A stretch of 16,045 bases of DNA from CAZITB01 sp964542055 (GCA_964542055.1 CAZITB010000065.1:1-16045), one strand, 5' to 3'. Shown: positions 6,351 to 14,982, counted from the stretch's first letter. Numbers and translations: made by a program. Notes: generated from the sequence alone by a model not told the origin.

Positions 6351-8024
6351 ATGGCTAAGGAGATTGCAATAGTTATAGTAACACTGTTTTTACCAGTTTT
6401 TTGCATAGCGGCGGACTTGCATTGGACCAATGCTGCAACAGATAATAATATAAGCAGCCCTGGTAATTGGCTTGAAAATCAAGAACCTGTAGATGGAGAT
6501 ACACTTTATTTTACATCTGCAAATGTGACTGCAAATGAGCCACAATTTGTAAACTGGGATATGGATTTGGCTCCATATACAATCTATTATGGCGAAGGTT
6601 CGGGAATAGATGACCTGAGAAGTTTTTTAATTAACTCATCAAACGGTTCGGTAATCAAAGTTAATAGTGGTGGGCCAATTTTTCAGCCGTCCGGAGTTCC
6701 GGTTACAGATTTGACAATTGATGTTGATATATTCAAAATTGTCGGCGGTTCATATGCTAGGATCGAGACTCATCCGGATGTTAGCGTTACAATAAACGGC
6801 GAAATAATAAATGACGTAGATGTTGTCGGTGGTATTATTGCACAGGGGGGGGGAAGACTTATTTTAGCATCAAATAATGAGACTTTGGACTCTTCATCAT
6901 GGTGTAAGGAATTGACTGAAATTGTCGTGCGGGAGCCAAACGCATTCGGAAGTTCTGCGCTAAGGTTTACAGGTGACGGTGGTGTATTGTCTTTGGAAAA
7001 TGATGCGAATCTTTATATGCTAACCAGAGACCCAGGTTCATTGTCTACGGTAAATATGACTATACGCAGCTATGGTAGTGAAAATCGGATGCTTACTTTA
7101 GAAGAAGCAACTGAATCTGGATCAAATGGCATATACCTTGAAGCTGTTGACTATGATTCGATTACTGACACGGGTAGACTTTCTGTGAACCTTGCGCCGT
7201 CAATGAGTATTCGCGGAGGAAAGTGGAATACTGCCGATGGAACAGAAATAATAATTGGAGGTTCACTTGGCAGTGCAGCATCAGAAATTCATGGCTCCGG
7301 TGATTTAATTGTTGATACTGACACAACAGCCTATAGCTATGCATACCTTTTACATAGCGGCAAAACAATCATCCGAAGAAATGCTTTTGCATTAGGTACT
7401 ACGTGGGGAACTCTATCTGCCAGCAGCGATCATATTATTGAGCCGGCAGGTAGACTAGCTATGCGAGGTCAGACAGCAACCGTAAATAGTCTTATCATTG
7501 ATGGTACCATTGAAGTGGCTTATCATCCCGATAATGGTAATTTGTCTTGGCTTTATGTAAATAACGATATGACCTGTGGAGATTCGGGTAATTTAATTTG
7601 GGAACTGGAAAGTGATAGAAGCCATGTTGTAGAAGTTGATGGGAATATTCAACTTGATGGTACATTAACGATTTTTGATAATGACGGAGATATTAGTACT
7701 GGTACATACACAGTGCTTGAAACTACAGGAGGGGCTATTTCCGGAGACTTTAATGAAGTAATTATACCAGAATGGTTTGGATGGTACAAAGGCGAATCTC
7801 AAATCGTTTCAAATCAGGTTAAAGTTGTCATTTCCGCGGTTACTCCTGGGGACCTCAACAAAGACGGTTTCATTAATTTTCTGGATTTCGCCGAATTTGC
7901 AAATGCCTGGCGGGCTGCATGGCCGGATAATTGGCAAGATTGGAATGAATTAGCAGATTTCAATGAAGATGATGTTATTGACATCTACGATCTAAATGAG
8001 TTTGCAACAATGTGGCTGCAGTAA
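6351..8024 (+). CDS. Secreted beta-strand repeat protein with C-terminal dockerin-like module
   Basis: The ATG at 6351 (GGAGG eight bases upstream) is preferred over the in-frame TTG at 6336, which overlaps the ribosome site; the protein is then 557 residues. A signal peptide ends near FCIAA. The mature protein starts with the HWTNAA...W...NW pattern of autotransporter-associated beta-strand proteins, and residues about 25-490 are Gly/Asn/Thr-rich beta repeats. Residues about 500-557 hold two EF-hand-like loops, DLNKDGFINFLD and DFNEDDVIDIYD, each with Asp/Asn at positions 1, 3, 5 and 12, as in type I dockerins; no cohesin gene is seen. It is paralogous to the next gene and to the N-terminal half of the fusion gene at 10742. 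A run of nine G at 6845-6853 lies within the Gln-Gly-Gly-Gly codons. Role inferred: cell-surface or extracellular scaffold, calcium-stabilised. Confidence 0.75.
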   Translation: MAKEIAIVIVTLFLPVFCIAADLHWTNAATDNNISSPGNWLENQEPVDGDTLYFTSANVTANEPQFVNWDMDLAPYTIYYGEGSGIDDLRSFLINSSNGSVIKVNSGGPIFQPSGVPVTDLTIDVDIFKIVGGSYARIETHPDVSVTINGEIINDVDVVGGIIAQGGGRLILASNNETLDSSSWCKELTEIVVREPNAFGSSALRFTGDGGVLSLENDANLYMLTRDPGSLSTVNMTIRSYGSENRMLTLEEATESGSNGIYLEAVDYDSITDTGRLSVNLAPSMSIRGGKWNTADGTEIIIGGSLGSAASEIHGSGDLIVDTDTTAYSYAYLLHSGKTIIRRNAFALGTTWGTLSASSDHIIEPAGRLAMRGQTATVNSLIIDGTIEVAYHPDNGNLSWLYVNNDMTCGDSGNLIWELESDRSHVVEVDGNIQLDGTLTIFDNDGDISTGTYTVLETTGGAISGDFNEVIIPEWFGWYKGESQIVSNQVKVVISAVTPGDLNKDGFINFLDFAEFANAWRAAWPDNWQDWNELADFNEDDVIDIYDLNEFATMWLQ

Positions 8025-8045
8025 ATAAAACCTTTAAAATTTCAA

Positions 8046-8076
8046 TTGGAGGCTGGATGCGTAGTTTGGCCTCCAA
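8046..8076 (+). other. Intergenic stem-loop
   Basis: TTGGAGGC at 8046-8053 pairs with GCCTCCAA at 8069-8076 across a 15-base loop. A T-rich run begins only about ten bases later, so this is a weak terminator at best. It could instead be a processing or mRNA-stabilising element that sets different levels for the two flanking surface-protein genes. Confidence 0.45.
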
Positions 8077-8108
8077 ATATTTAGTGTTTTTTTGGAAGGA
8101 GATGTAAA

Positions 8109-9587
8109 ATGAGAAGAGTAATGAGTTTAATTTTGATGGTTGCTATGTCGTTGAGTGGAACTGCATTAGCAGCAGAGTTTAGCTGGACTGGTGCTGGTGC
8201 CGATACCGATTGGAGCAATGGAGACAATTGGAATCCAACGGAAGATTATCCGGGTTGGAGGGATATTGCGGATTTGTATTCTGATGCTTCCGACAATGCA
8301 CCACAAACTATCAATCTCGATGTTAGTGCTGGTCCAGATGCAATTCGATATGGTAATGGTATTGGCGATGGAGATTTAAGAAACTATACCATTAACAGTT
8401 CAAACGGCTCTGTATTTAATGTATATGGTACTGCTGAATTTATTTCTCCACAAGGCACTCCATCGGCGGATTTGACAATAAATGCAGGTATGAATATAAG
8501 TACATCAAGTACAAGTTATGCTCGTATCGGCACAAGGCCAGGTGTTAATGTTACCATTAATGGTGCTATTCAGCAAGTTGGGGGCGGTACAGCGGGAATA
8601 ATTGCTCAAGGTGGTGGCAAGCTCTATCTTGGAGGTAATAACACTTTGACTAAAACATCCTATCTAAAGGAAGGAACTGAAGTTATTGCAACCGGTTCAA
8701 ATGCACTTGGTACCTCAGCTGTTACTTTTACAGTAGGTGGTGGCATTTTGTCTTTAGAAAGTGATTTGACACTCGGCAGCTTGAATGCGGACATTGCAGT
8801 CCCGCAAACCATCAGGAGTTATGGCGATGGCCATAAAACTCTTACCGTACTTGGAGATACTTATAGCTATGGAGTAAATGTATTGCTCGATCCCAAAGAT
8901 ACAAGTACATTGACTGTTAGAATTGAGGGTGGTAATAATGGTGACTGGGAAACTACAGAAAATTCAACAATTGAATTCGCCGGTACTTCAATCAGGTATG
9001 GTTCAGTTAATGGGAGTGGTAGACTTGTTATAAATTCTGCCTCTGAATTCCTGTTAAATGGAACTTATACTCACACTGGAGGAACAAGTATTGAAAACGG
9101 GATAGTGTCTTTTGCAACTTCAAATATGCTTCCAGTTGGCGGAGACTTAAGCATTGATCAAGGTTCTAATGTAAGTATGAACTTAAGGCAAAGTGTCGGT
9201 AATTTGACTGTTGGTGGAATCTTGATTGATTCTACGGATGTTGCTGGAGATGCTGTATTTAATTCAACAGCCAAGTTGATTATGGAGTTAAGTGGATATG
9301 ATCCTTTAAACAATATATTCAGTCTGACTGGCACCCAAAGTGACTTATCATTAGCTGGCATCTTAGAAATTACAGATGAAGATATGGATTTGTTGCCAGG
9401 TGATTATGTACTGTTCGATCTAAATGGAGGATCCATAAATGGTGTATTTGATAACATCATTATGCCGGAAGGGTTTGCTGGTACAGTTACGATAGATTCT
9501 GGTGATCTAGTCTTAAGTGTTGTTCCTGAACCCTCTACTTTATGTCTGATTGGTTTCGGGGTAATGTTTTTCCGAAGAAAGAAATAA
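8109..9587 (+). CDS. PEP-CTERM secreted beta-strand repeat protein
   Basis: A 492-residue protein from the ATG at 8109, preceded by AAGGAG with 7-base spacing. A signal peptide ends near TALAA. The mature region opens with FSWTGAGADTDWSNGDNW, the start pattern of autotransporter-associated beta-strand proteins, and continues with Gly/Ser/Thr/Asn-rich beta repeats (about residues 25-465). The C-terminus has all three parts of a PEP-CTERM sorting signal: VPEP, a hydrophobic helix, and a closing FRRKK. Such proteins are normally recognised by an exosortase at the cell envelope and are often linked to exopolysaccharide; no exosortase is in this window. It is a paralogue of the upstream gene with the dockerin-like tail replaced by PEP-CTERM. 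An intrinsic terminator follows eleven bases after the stop, closing this gene group. Confidence 0.88.
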   Translation: MRRVMSLILMVAMSLSGTALAAEFSWTGAGADTDWSNGDNWNPTEDYPGWRDIADLYSDASDNAPQTINLDVSAGPDAIRYGNGIGDGDLRNYTINSSNGSVFNVYGTAEFISPQGTPSADLTINAGMNISTSSTSYARIGTRPGVNVTINGAIQQVGGGTAGIIAQGGGKLYLGGNNTLTKTSYLKEGTEVIATGSNALGTSAVTFTVGGGILSLESDLTLGSLNADIAVPQTIRSYGDGHKTLTVLGDTYSYGVNVLLDPKDTSTLTVRIEGGNNGDWETTENSTIEFAGTSIRYGSVNGSGRLVINSASEFLLNGTYTHTGGTSIENGIVSFATSNMLPVGGDLSIDQGSNVSMNLRQSVGNLTVGGILIDSTDVAGDAVFNSTAKLIMELSGYDPLNNIFSLTGTQSDLSLAGILEITDEDMDLLPGDYVLFDLNGGSINGVFDNIIMPEGFAGTVTIDSGDLVLSVVPEPSTLCLIGFGVMFFRRKK

Positions 9588-9597
9588 ACGAAATAAA

Positions 9598-9632
9598 AGG
9601 GGAACTTGTGCATCAGGTTCCCCTAAATTTTT
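9598..9632 (+). terminator. Rho-independent terminator
   Basis: AGGGGAAC at 9598-9605 pairs with GTTCCCCT at 9617-9624 across a short loop, followed by AAATTTTT. It lies 11 bases after the PEP-CTERM gene. The A-rich 5' flank might let it work in both directions. Confidence 0.88.
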
Positions 9633-9755
9633 AATAAAGGAAAGGTAATTAAATGAGAAGGTACCCTAAAAAAATAAGGAATGAAATTTTGGCATGTAAA
9701 AAGGGTGGAGTTGTCTCTGTATGGGTTGTTTGTCAAGGATAAGTTTAACTATGGA

Positions 9756-9890
9756 TCACACATTTTTGTTGACGCATTTGGTGTCGATGGTCAGGGAATT
9801 ATTGATGCTTTCGTCGGGGTCAACCGCTCTGAGCGTGACTGTGGTCTTATGCAGGTCGACTCCAATAAATGAAGCGTAGTTAATTCCGGA
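9756..9890 (-). pseudogene. IS110-like transposase N-terminal fragment
   Basis: Read on the minus strand, about 44 codons give NYASFIGVDLHKTTVTLRAV and continue through DTKCVNK to a TGA at 9756-9758. The GVDLHKTT pattern with an early Asp resembles the beginning of the DEDD transposases of the IS110/IS1111 group. No ATG lies in frame upstream and nothing recognisable follows the stop, so only a scrap remains. The rest of the 9625-9971 interval holds no convincing gene. A plus-strand open frame at 9681-9872 is best explained as the antisense of this fragment. Confidence 0.6.
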
Positions 9891-9918
9891 TACATCCCTG
9901 CTTTGTGGTAGCTTGTTT

Positions 9919-9945
9919 TTGTGTAGTTTTTAACGTTTTTATAAT
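9919..9945 (+). promoter_or_regulatory. Possible promoter of the prepilin-type gene
   Basis: A perfect TATAAT lies at 9940-9945, 26 bases before the start codon at 9972. The best nearby -35 is a weak TTGTGT at 9919-9924 with a short 15-base spacer. A promoter is expected here because a terminator lies upstream. Confidence 0.35.
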
Positions 9946-9971
9946 GAATTCCTTAAAAAAGAGGTTGTAAA

Positions 9972-10682
9972 ATGAGACACAGGTCAAATTATACCCTATC
10001 CCACAAACCCATACACGGTTTTACTTTGATCGAGCTTTTAGTGGTCATATCTATCATTTCACTTTTAATGTCTATAATGATGCCGTCTTTGCAGAAAGCA
10101 AAAGAATTGGCACGGATCACTGTTTGCAAGACTAGGTTCAAGCAGTTCTTTCTAGGTTTTAATATGTACACCCTTGATAATGATAATTATACAATTCCAA
10201 GTTTCGCATGGAGTTGTGGTGTGGAAAAACAAGTAGATCCCGATGAATATACTCCGGTCAGGAAAATAATTGATAACTATATGGGATCTGAAAAAATGTG
10301 GACCTGTCCGTCTGATTTCAAAGATAAAGTACTTTCTGTTTATGGCGGGTCCAGCTATGTATACAATTGGGTTATTCTTTGCAGAAAAAGAGGAGCATCC
10401 AGGCCTTGGGATCCGACTGATGTGGGCTATCGTAAAGTTCATGAGTTTTTCAAACCGGAAGCCACATATGTATTTGCTCACGGATGGGTTTGGGATAGTT
10501 CTTACGGCCGGCCTAATTATAGCACTGGGTCTGGTATTTACTTTCCGCATATGAAAATTATGGGAAACAACGAAATGAATTTCTTATCCATTTTTCTTGA
10601 TGGAAGTATTAAAAATCAGAATTGGGAAGACAGACTTCATGAAATGAATAAAACCGAATCACGTTATAAGGATTTATACTAA
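9972..10682 (+). CDS. Prepilin-type N-terminal methylation domain protein
   Basis: A 236-residue protein from the ATG at 9972, with GAGG seven bases upstream. Residues about 15-40 hold a class III prepilin leader, HGFTLIELLVVISIISLLMS, to be cut by prepilin peptidase between Gly and Phe, followed by one hydrophobic helix. The remainder is a globular domain with four Cys (in VCKTRF, WSCGVE, MWTCPSD and ILCRKR), many aromatics, and a C-terminal NFLSIFLDGS that resembles the H-x9-DG ending of the large pseudopilin-like families of Planctomycetota and Lentisphaerota, although the usual His is replaced by Asn and a His lies six residues earlier. These proteins form or decorate type II secretion or pilus-like structures and are often found beside secreted polysaccharide-degrading enzymes. 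It lies 59 bases before the secreted fusion gene. Confidence 0.82.
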   Translation: MRHRSNYTLSHKPIHGFTLIELLVVISIISLLMSIMMPSLQKAKELARITVCKTRFKQFFLGFNMYTLDNDNYTIPSFAWSCGVEKQVDPDEYTPVRKIIDNYMGSEKMWTCPSDFKDKVLSVYGGSSYVYNWVILCRKRGASRPWDPTDVGYRKVHEFFKPEATYVFAHGWVWDSSYGRPNYSTGSGIYFPHMKIMGNNEMNFLSIFLDGSIKNQNWEDRLHEMNKTESRYKDLY

Positions 10683-10741
10683 TTATCTCTTATAATCTCT
10701 TATCTCTATGTTTTTATTTTCCTTTAAAAGTTGAGGTGATC

Positions 10742-13700
10742 ATGCATATACCAATAATTACTTCTATTTGCTTATTATTACTTTCACTTTCACCAAATCT
10801 TTCGGCAGCAGAATTAAACTGGACTAATCAAGGTGATGATAACGCAATTAGAAATTGTTCAAATTGGCAGGAAAATAGAATACCCATTGACGGCGATACT
10901 TTAATATTTGATTCATTGGGTACTCCAAATACACATCAAAATGTAAACTGGAATTATGACCTAAAACCATACATGATATGCTACGGTAATGGGCAAGGAA
11001 ATTATGATGTTCGGGGTTATACATTTACAAGTTTGAACAATTGCAATATAATTGTAACAAATTCGTCAGTACCGATAATAAGCCCTTTTTTGGGCGTAAA
11101 TGTTAATTCGCCATCTGAAAGTGTGACTTTTGACCTTGCATTTAAAAAGCAGACTCAGTACGCAAGAATTCAGTCACACCCTAATGTTCTGCTTACCTTC
11201 AACCGAGAATTTGTAAATAGTTTAGATTTTATTGATGGTTTGATTTTTCAGGGTGGCGGACAAATTTTACTATCCGCTGATAATCCCACTTTTGGCCATG
11301 GGTTTAGCTGGGCAAAGGAAAAAACTGAAATTATTACGGATTCTTTTAAGGCTCTCGGTGATACAAATTTGCGGTTTACTATGGACGGAGCAGTATTGTC
11401 GCTACTTTCTGATCTAGAATTATATTCGCTCACAACAGATTCACCCAATACCGCTTCAATGGAAATTAGGAGTTATTCCTACCAAAATACAAAATTAATA
11501 ATCAAGAATGTGTTAGCACCACCAGATTCGGGGGTACATATAGAACCGCAAAATTATGATCCCGTGGAAAATACTGGCAGGATAATAATCGAATTAGATG
11601 GTTTTTGGCATGGAGGCGACTGGTTCACGAGCGATGGGACTACAATAGAATTAATTTCCACTGGATTGACAAGTGAATCATCAACTATTCGCGGAGCAGC
11701 CAGATTAAATATAAATACTGATTCGCAAGTGATTGTAAATGCCATACTTGAGCATACAGGCGGTACATTCGTTAACAGAGGTGAATTAGCTTTAGGCTTT
11801 TCAGACAGGTTTGGATCTGATAGTGATTTAACAATATGTAGCGGTGCGGAATTCGGTGTGAATGGTACATCACAATATTTGAAAAATTTGAGCAATAACG
11901 GCAGACTCGATCTCGGTTTCTCAAACAACAATGTTGGCAAGCTTCAGATTAGTGAAGGATGTTTTATTTGCTCAGAAACTTCTGAATTAATTGTAGAAAT
12001 AGAAGGATACCACCATTCTGCAGGTGCAATCAATATAACTAACTCATCCCTGCATCTGGACGGTAAGTTAATCATATCAGACAAAAATGAAAACATCAGA
12101 GAAGGCAAATATACCCTTTTTGCCTGTGATAACGTGCAAATAACAGGTGATTTTGATTCTGTAATAATGCCAAAAAACTTTGCTGGTTTTGTAAATGTTG
12201 ACAATGGAAATGTAAACCTCTGGGTCAAAAAGAAGAGTACGGATTTAAACTCCGACGGCAAAATTGATTTTGGGGATTTCAGCATTTTAGCAGAATCATG
12301 GTTGACGACTCCAAGTGATTTGAAATGGAATTCGCAGTCAGATATTGTAGGGGATGATTCAGTTGATGTACTGGACCTTTCCAGAATGATTATGGACTGG
12401 CTGACCCAAATAATTAAAACTATTGATTCGCCTAAATTCATTTTTTTTGATGCTTGGCCTACGCCTGATTCTGAGGACTTGTTTAACTATATTGACCATC
12501 AAAATACATCATTATTTGATGGCGCTGTTATTATGGCTCCTTTTCCCCGAATATTTGGGAACACCTATTATAGTAGATCTGGTTATCAAGGTTCGTTATC
12601 CTTTCTTGAGCGATGCAATCTGAAGCAAAGAAATTTCGAGGTTTTCCTAAGAGTACTTACTGTAACAAGAGATGAAGTTGATTGGTTTGATGATCAACAT
12701 TGGAGCATAATTTTTCGCAATACTTCAAATCTAGCTTGGCTTGCTAAGCAGGGCGGAGCAAAAGGAATATTGCTTGATCCCGAAGATTATGGATGGGGCC
12801 CATTCAAATTCTTTGCCAATAGAGGATACAGTTTTGAGGAAACAAGGCAGAAGGTTCGGCAGCGAGGCGCAGAATTTATGAGGGCTATTGTAAGTGAATA
12901 CCCTGATATTACTCTTATCTCATTATGGTTTAACAGCAGGAACTTCAGGTCAGGTTTGCTCTGTTATTCTTATGGCGAAATGATGAATACTCTCAGCGCC
13001 AGTGTTTATTCGTTGTTTCCTGCATTTATTGATGGTTTATTAGATGAATTGCCTGAATCAGTGACATTAGTTGACGCGAGTGAAAATGCTTATAATTTCC
13101 AGAGACGTGAAGAGTTTCTTAATGAATATAATTACATAAGCAGTTTAAAAGGTCCAGGTATAAGGCTTGTCTCACCATCCAACAGAGATAAATACAAGTG
13201 TCAAATGCAGGTTGGATTTGGACTGCACATGAATAATTTCGTTAATAGACCTGACGATCCATGGTCATTCGGAACCACAACTTTTGAAGAAGGTCGCGAG
13301 TTATTTGAGAAGATTCTGAGAACCGCCGGCGATGTTTCAGATCAGTATGTATGGATATATGGCGAATTAGGGCGTTGGTGGCCCATTGAATATGAACAGT
13401 ATTGGTGGGATAATATGGTTAAAGATAGTCCTGGCCAAGGCAGGTTATATACAGAGATATTTCCAGGGATAGAGAATTCAATCCGTAGAGCCAGAGTCCC
13501 CGTGGAAGAATTGATCAAACAGGAATACCTTTCTAAAGAGGATACCCATTCAATGGAGAATATCCTGGCAAATAATTCGTTTGAGACTCCCGCAGAAGAA
13601 GGTGTTCCTTATTTCAAAAGCTGGCAGCAGGATGGTCTTTCAGATGGGACATTTTCAGTTACAAAAGGAGAATTCCGGACAGGTCAAAGTTCAGCTAAAG

Positions 13701-14035
13701 CGGTTGGTATCAACTATGGTGTTATGTGGCAAACTGTTGCGGTTGAACCGGGTAGCTATTATATTGTAGAGGCTTGGGTTAAAAAGGGAGGCTTGGGTTC
13801 TGTTAATTTGAAACCAAACTGGCAGAAAAGTGGGATTGGAACCGTCCGACGTGATCTTATCAGAAGTTTTGGATACGTAAAAGAAGATCCAAATTCCTGG
13901 TCGAGAATAGTGGGTGTAGTTAAGGTTCCGGAAGGAATAGACCGTTTGTTTTTTCAATGGTCAGTAATTGGTCAAAGCGAGGATAGTGAAATATGGATAG
14001 ATGATGTGGCAGTATATAAATGGCAAGAGAATTAA
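10742..14035 (+). CDS. Large secreted fusion: beta-strand domain, dockerin-like module, glycosidase-like and jelly-roll-like domains
   Basis: The ATG at 10742 has GAGG five bases upstream; the in-frame GTG at 10736 overlaps the ribosome site and is less likely. The protein is 1097 residues. Residues 1-23 are a signal peptide ending near LSAA. Residues about 24-495 are a beta-strand repeat domain paralogous to the proteins at 6351 and 8109. Residues about 500-553 are a dockerin-like pair, DLNSDGKIDFGD (intact) and DIVGDDSVDVLD (second loop with Val for Asn at position 3). From about residue 562, SPKFIFFDAWPTPD starts the glycosidase-like domain, and residues about 939-1097 form the jelly-roll-like domain. 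From residue 662 onward the DNA is identical to the gene at 4647. In effect the gene joins in one chain what the genes at 4647 and 6351 make separately, in reversed order. The enzyme family is not assignable. Confidence 0.75.
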   Translation: MHIPIITSICLLLLSLSPNLSAAELNWTNQGDDNAIRNCSNWQENRIPIDGDTLIFDSLGTPNTHQNVNWNYDLKPYMICYGNGQGNYDVRGYTFTSLNNCNIIVTNSSVPIISPFLGVNVNSPSESVTFDLAFKKQTQYARIQSHPNVLLTFNREFVNSLDFIDGLIFQGGGQILLSADNPTFGHGFSWAKEKTEIITDSFKALGDTNLRFTMDGAVLSLLSDLELYSLTTDSPNTASMEIRSYSYQNTKLIIKNVLAPPDSGVHIEPQNYDPVENTGRIIIELDGFWHGGDWFTSDGTTIELISTGLTSESSTIRGAARLNINTDSQVIVNAILEHTGGTFVNRGELALGFSDRFGSDSDLTICSGAEFGVNGTSQYLKNLSNNGRLDLGFSNNNVGKLQISEGCFICSETSELIVEIEGYHHSAGAINITNSSLHLDGKLIISDKNENIREGKYTLFACDNVQITGDFDSVIMPKNFAGFVNVDNGNVNLWVKKKSTDLNSDGKIDFGDFSILAESWLTTPSDLKWNSQSDIVGDDSVDVLDLSRMIMDWLTQIIKTIDSPKFIFFDAWPTPDSEDLFNYIDHQNTSLFDGAVIMAPFPRIFGNTYYSRSGYQGSLSFLERCNLKQRNFEVFLRVLTVTRDEVDWFDDQHWSIIFRNTSNLAWLAKQGGAKGILLDPEDYGWGPFKFFANRGYSFEETRQKVRQRGAEFMRAIVSEYPDITLISLWFNSRNFRSGLLCYSYGEMMNTLSASVYSLFPAFIDGLLDELPESVTLVDASENAYNFQRREEFLNEYNYISSLKGPGIRLVSPSNRDKYKCQMQVGFGLHMNNFVNRPDDPWSFGTTTFEEGRELFEKILRTAGDVSDQYVWIYGELGRWWPIEYEQYWWDNMVKDSPGQGRLYTEIFPGIENSIRRARVPVEELIKQEYLSKEDTHSMENILANNSFETPAEEGVPYFKSWQQDGLSDGTFSVTKGEFRTGQSSAKAVGINYGVMWQTVAVEPGSYYIVEAWVKKGGLGSVNLKPNWQKSGIGTVRRDLIRSFGYVKEDPNSWSRIVGVVKVPEGIDRLFFQWSVIGQSEDSEIWIDDVAVYKWQEN

Positions 14036-14046
14036 GAAAATTTAAT
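12725..14046 (+). repeat. Direct repeat copy 2, 1322 bp, identical to 5007-6328
   Basis: Second copy of the long repeat, in the same orientation. It occupies codon 662 to the stop of the fusion gene plus 11 bases. Just upstream, the homologous domain parts of the two genes match at only 57 of 99 residues. The IS66 remnant begins about 35 bases after the repeat ends. Confidence 0.93.
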
Positions 14047-14080
14047 GACCATTCACAGAAATAATGGATAATTTTTATCT

Positions 14081-14980
14081 GCCCAGTAGGCCAGTAATGA
14101 TTTATAATAAAATCAAAAACATTTCGTTGTTTTTTTCTGCACGTAGCGATCATTGTCCAGACATGCTCTCACCATCGCATGCCGGTATTGACCCTGATTC
14201 CTTTTTTTGTCCGCCGGTCAATTATGGTATGTCGAGTTTCTCATTCAGCTCCATTATTGGTCGGTTTGAAATTAGGGTCTGTCAAAAAACGGAAATAGGT
14301 TTCCGCCGCCTTGCCCTTAAATCGCCGAGCCAGTTTTTTGGCCAGTTTATGATTCGGCGGCTTTCGAGTTTTTTTCAAAAAACCTCGCTTAATCTGCTCC
14401 ATACTTTTTTCAAATTAGGTTTCGCTCAATTCATCACTGCGATGCATGGTATCAAACAGATTTCTAAGTCAATCCAGCAATTTTTGGCCCCAGTCAGAGA
14501 GCTTGCTGTTGGTATGTTCGGCAAGGAAACGGACCTCGCGGATAAGATGAGCCTTGCAATACTGAACGGTCGCATTGCCGAGCTTGGAAAACTTACGATA
14601 GGCTTTCCAGAAGTCACAGCCGCCAAGCAGATCGAACAAAGCTTTGCTGCCTCTGGATTTGTTTATATGAAACACCGGATACTCAGGAGTTTGAAAACAA
14701 CACGTCCAGTATTTATCGCCATTGTCTTTATGGCCGGTCTCATCTATTCCAAGATAAGAATCCTTCGGCATACCTTCAACGATCTGTTGATCGGCAGGTT
14801 TAAGCGAAGCCGATACTTTTTGAATTGCTTTGTTGAGCATACTACGCGAAATATCAAACTGCTTAATTTCTTTGAAAAACTGCTGAATGGTCGTAAGCGA
14901 CCTATGCAGTTTTTAATTGTTATATCTCGAAGAGCATCTTTGGGGCATATGAATTTATTTAAATGAATAGGTTGAATCAA
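14081..14980 (-). pseudogene. Decayed IS66-family transposase (TnpC)
   Basis: On the minus strand the DDE part of an IS66 transposase can be read almost continuously in one frame from about 14920 to 14081. Landmarks are YLGIDETGHKDNG (first Asp), YCKAHLIREVRFLAEH, RFLTDPNFKPTNNGAE (catalytic Glu region), IIDRRTKKGIRVNTGMRW and EHVWTMIATCRKKQRNVFDF. The frame is broken by four in-frame stops: TGA after QKLLD, TAA after ELSET, TGA after NNGAE, and TGA after GMRW. Each can be explained by a single C-to-T or G-to-A change. Further upstream (about 14900-14980) a stretch such as ICPKDALRDITIKN continues in a different frame, so a frameshift is likely there. The N-terminal third of TnpC, the accessory genes tnpA and tnpB, and recognisable ends are missing. 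Plus-strand open frames here are antisense. Confidence 0.85.
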
Positions 14981-14982
14981 GT

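Noticed and set aside
9681..9872. A 63-codon plus-strand open frame after the terminator
   Set aside because: It overlaps in antisense the IS110-like fragment, lacks a ribosome site, and has no recognisable domain.
10683..10741. TATAAT at 10691-10696 as a separate promoter for the fusion gene
   Set aside because: No acceptable -35 lies 15-19 bases upstream, and the region is simple T/A/C-rich sequence where such a hexamer arises easily.
14081..14500. Reassignment of TGA to an amino acid (three in-frame TGA in the IS66 transposase)
   Set aside because: A TAA also interrupts the same frame and the element is truncated. The intact genes in the window have no internal TGA, so ordinary pseudogene decay is the simpler explanation.
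14064..14966. A 300-codon plus-strand open frame
   Set aside because: It is antisense to an IS66 transposase whose conserved motifs are readable on the minus strand. Its length reflects the reversed coding sequence, not a gene.
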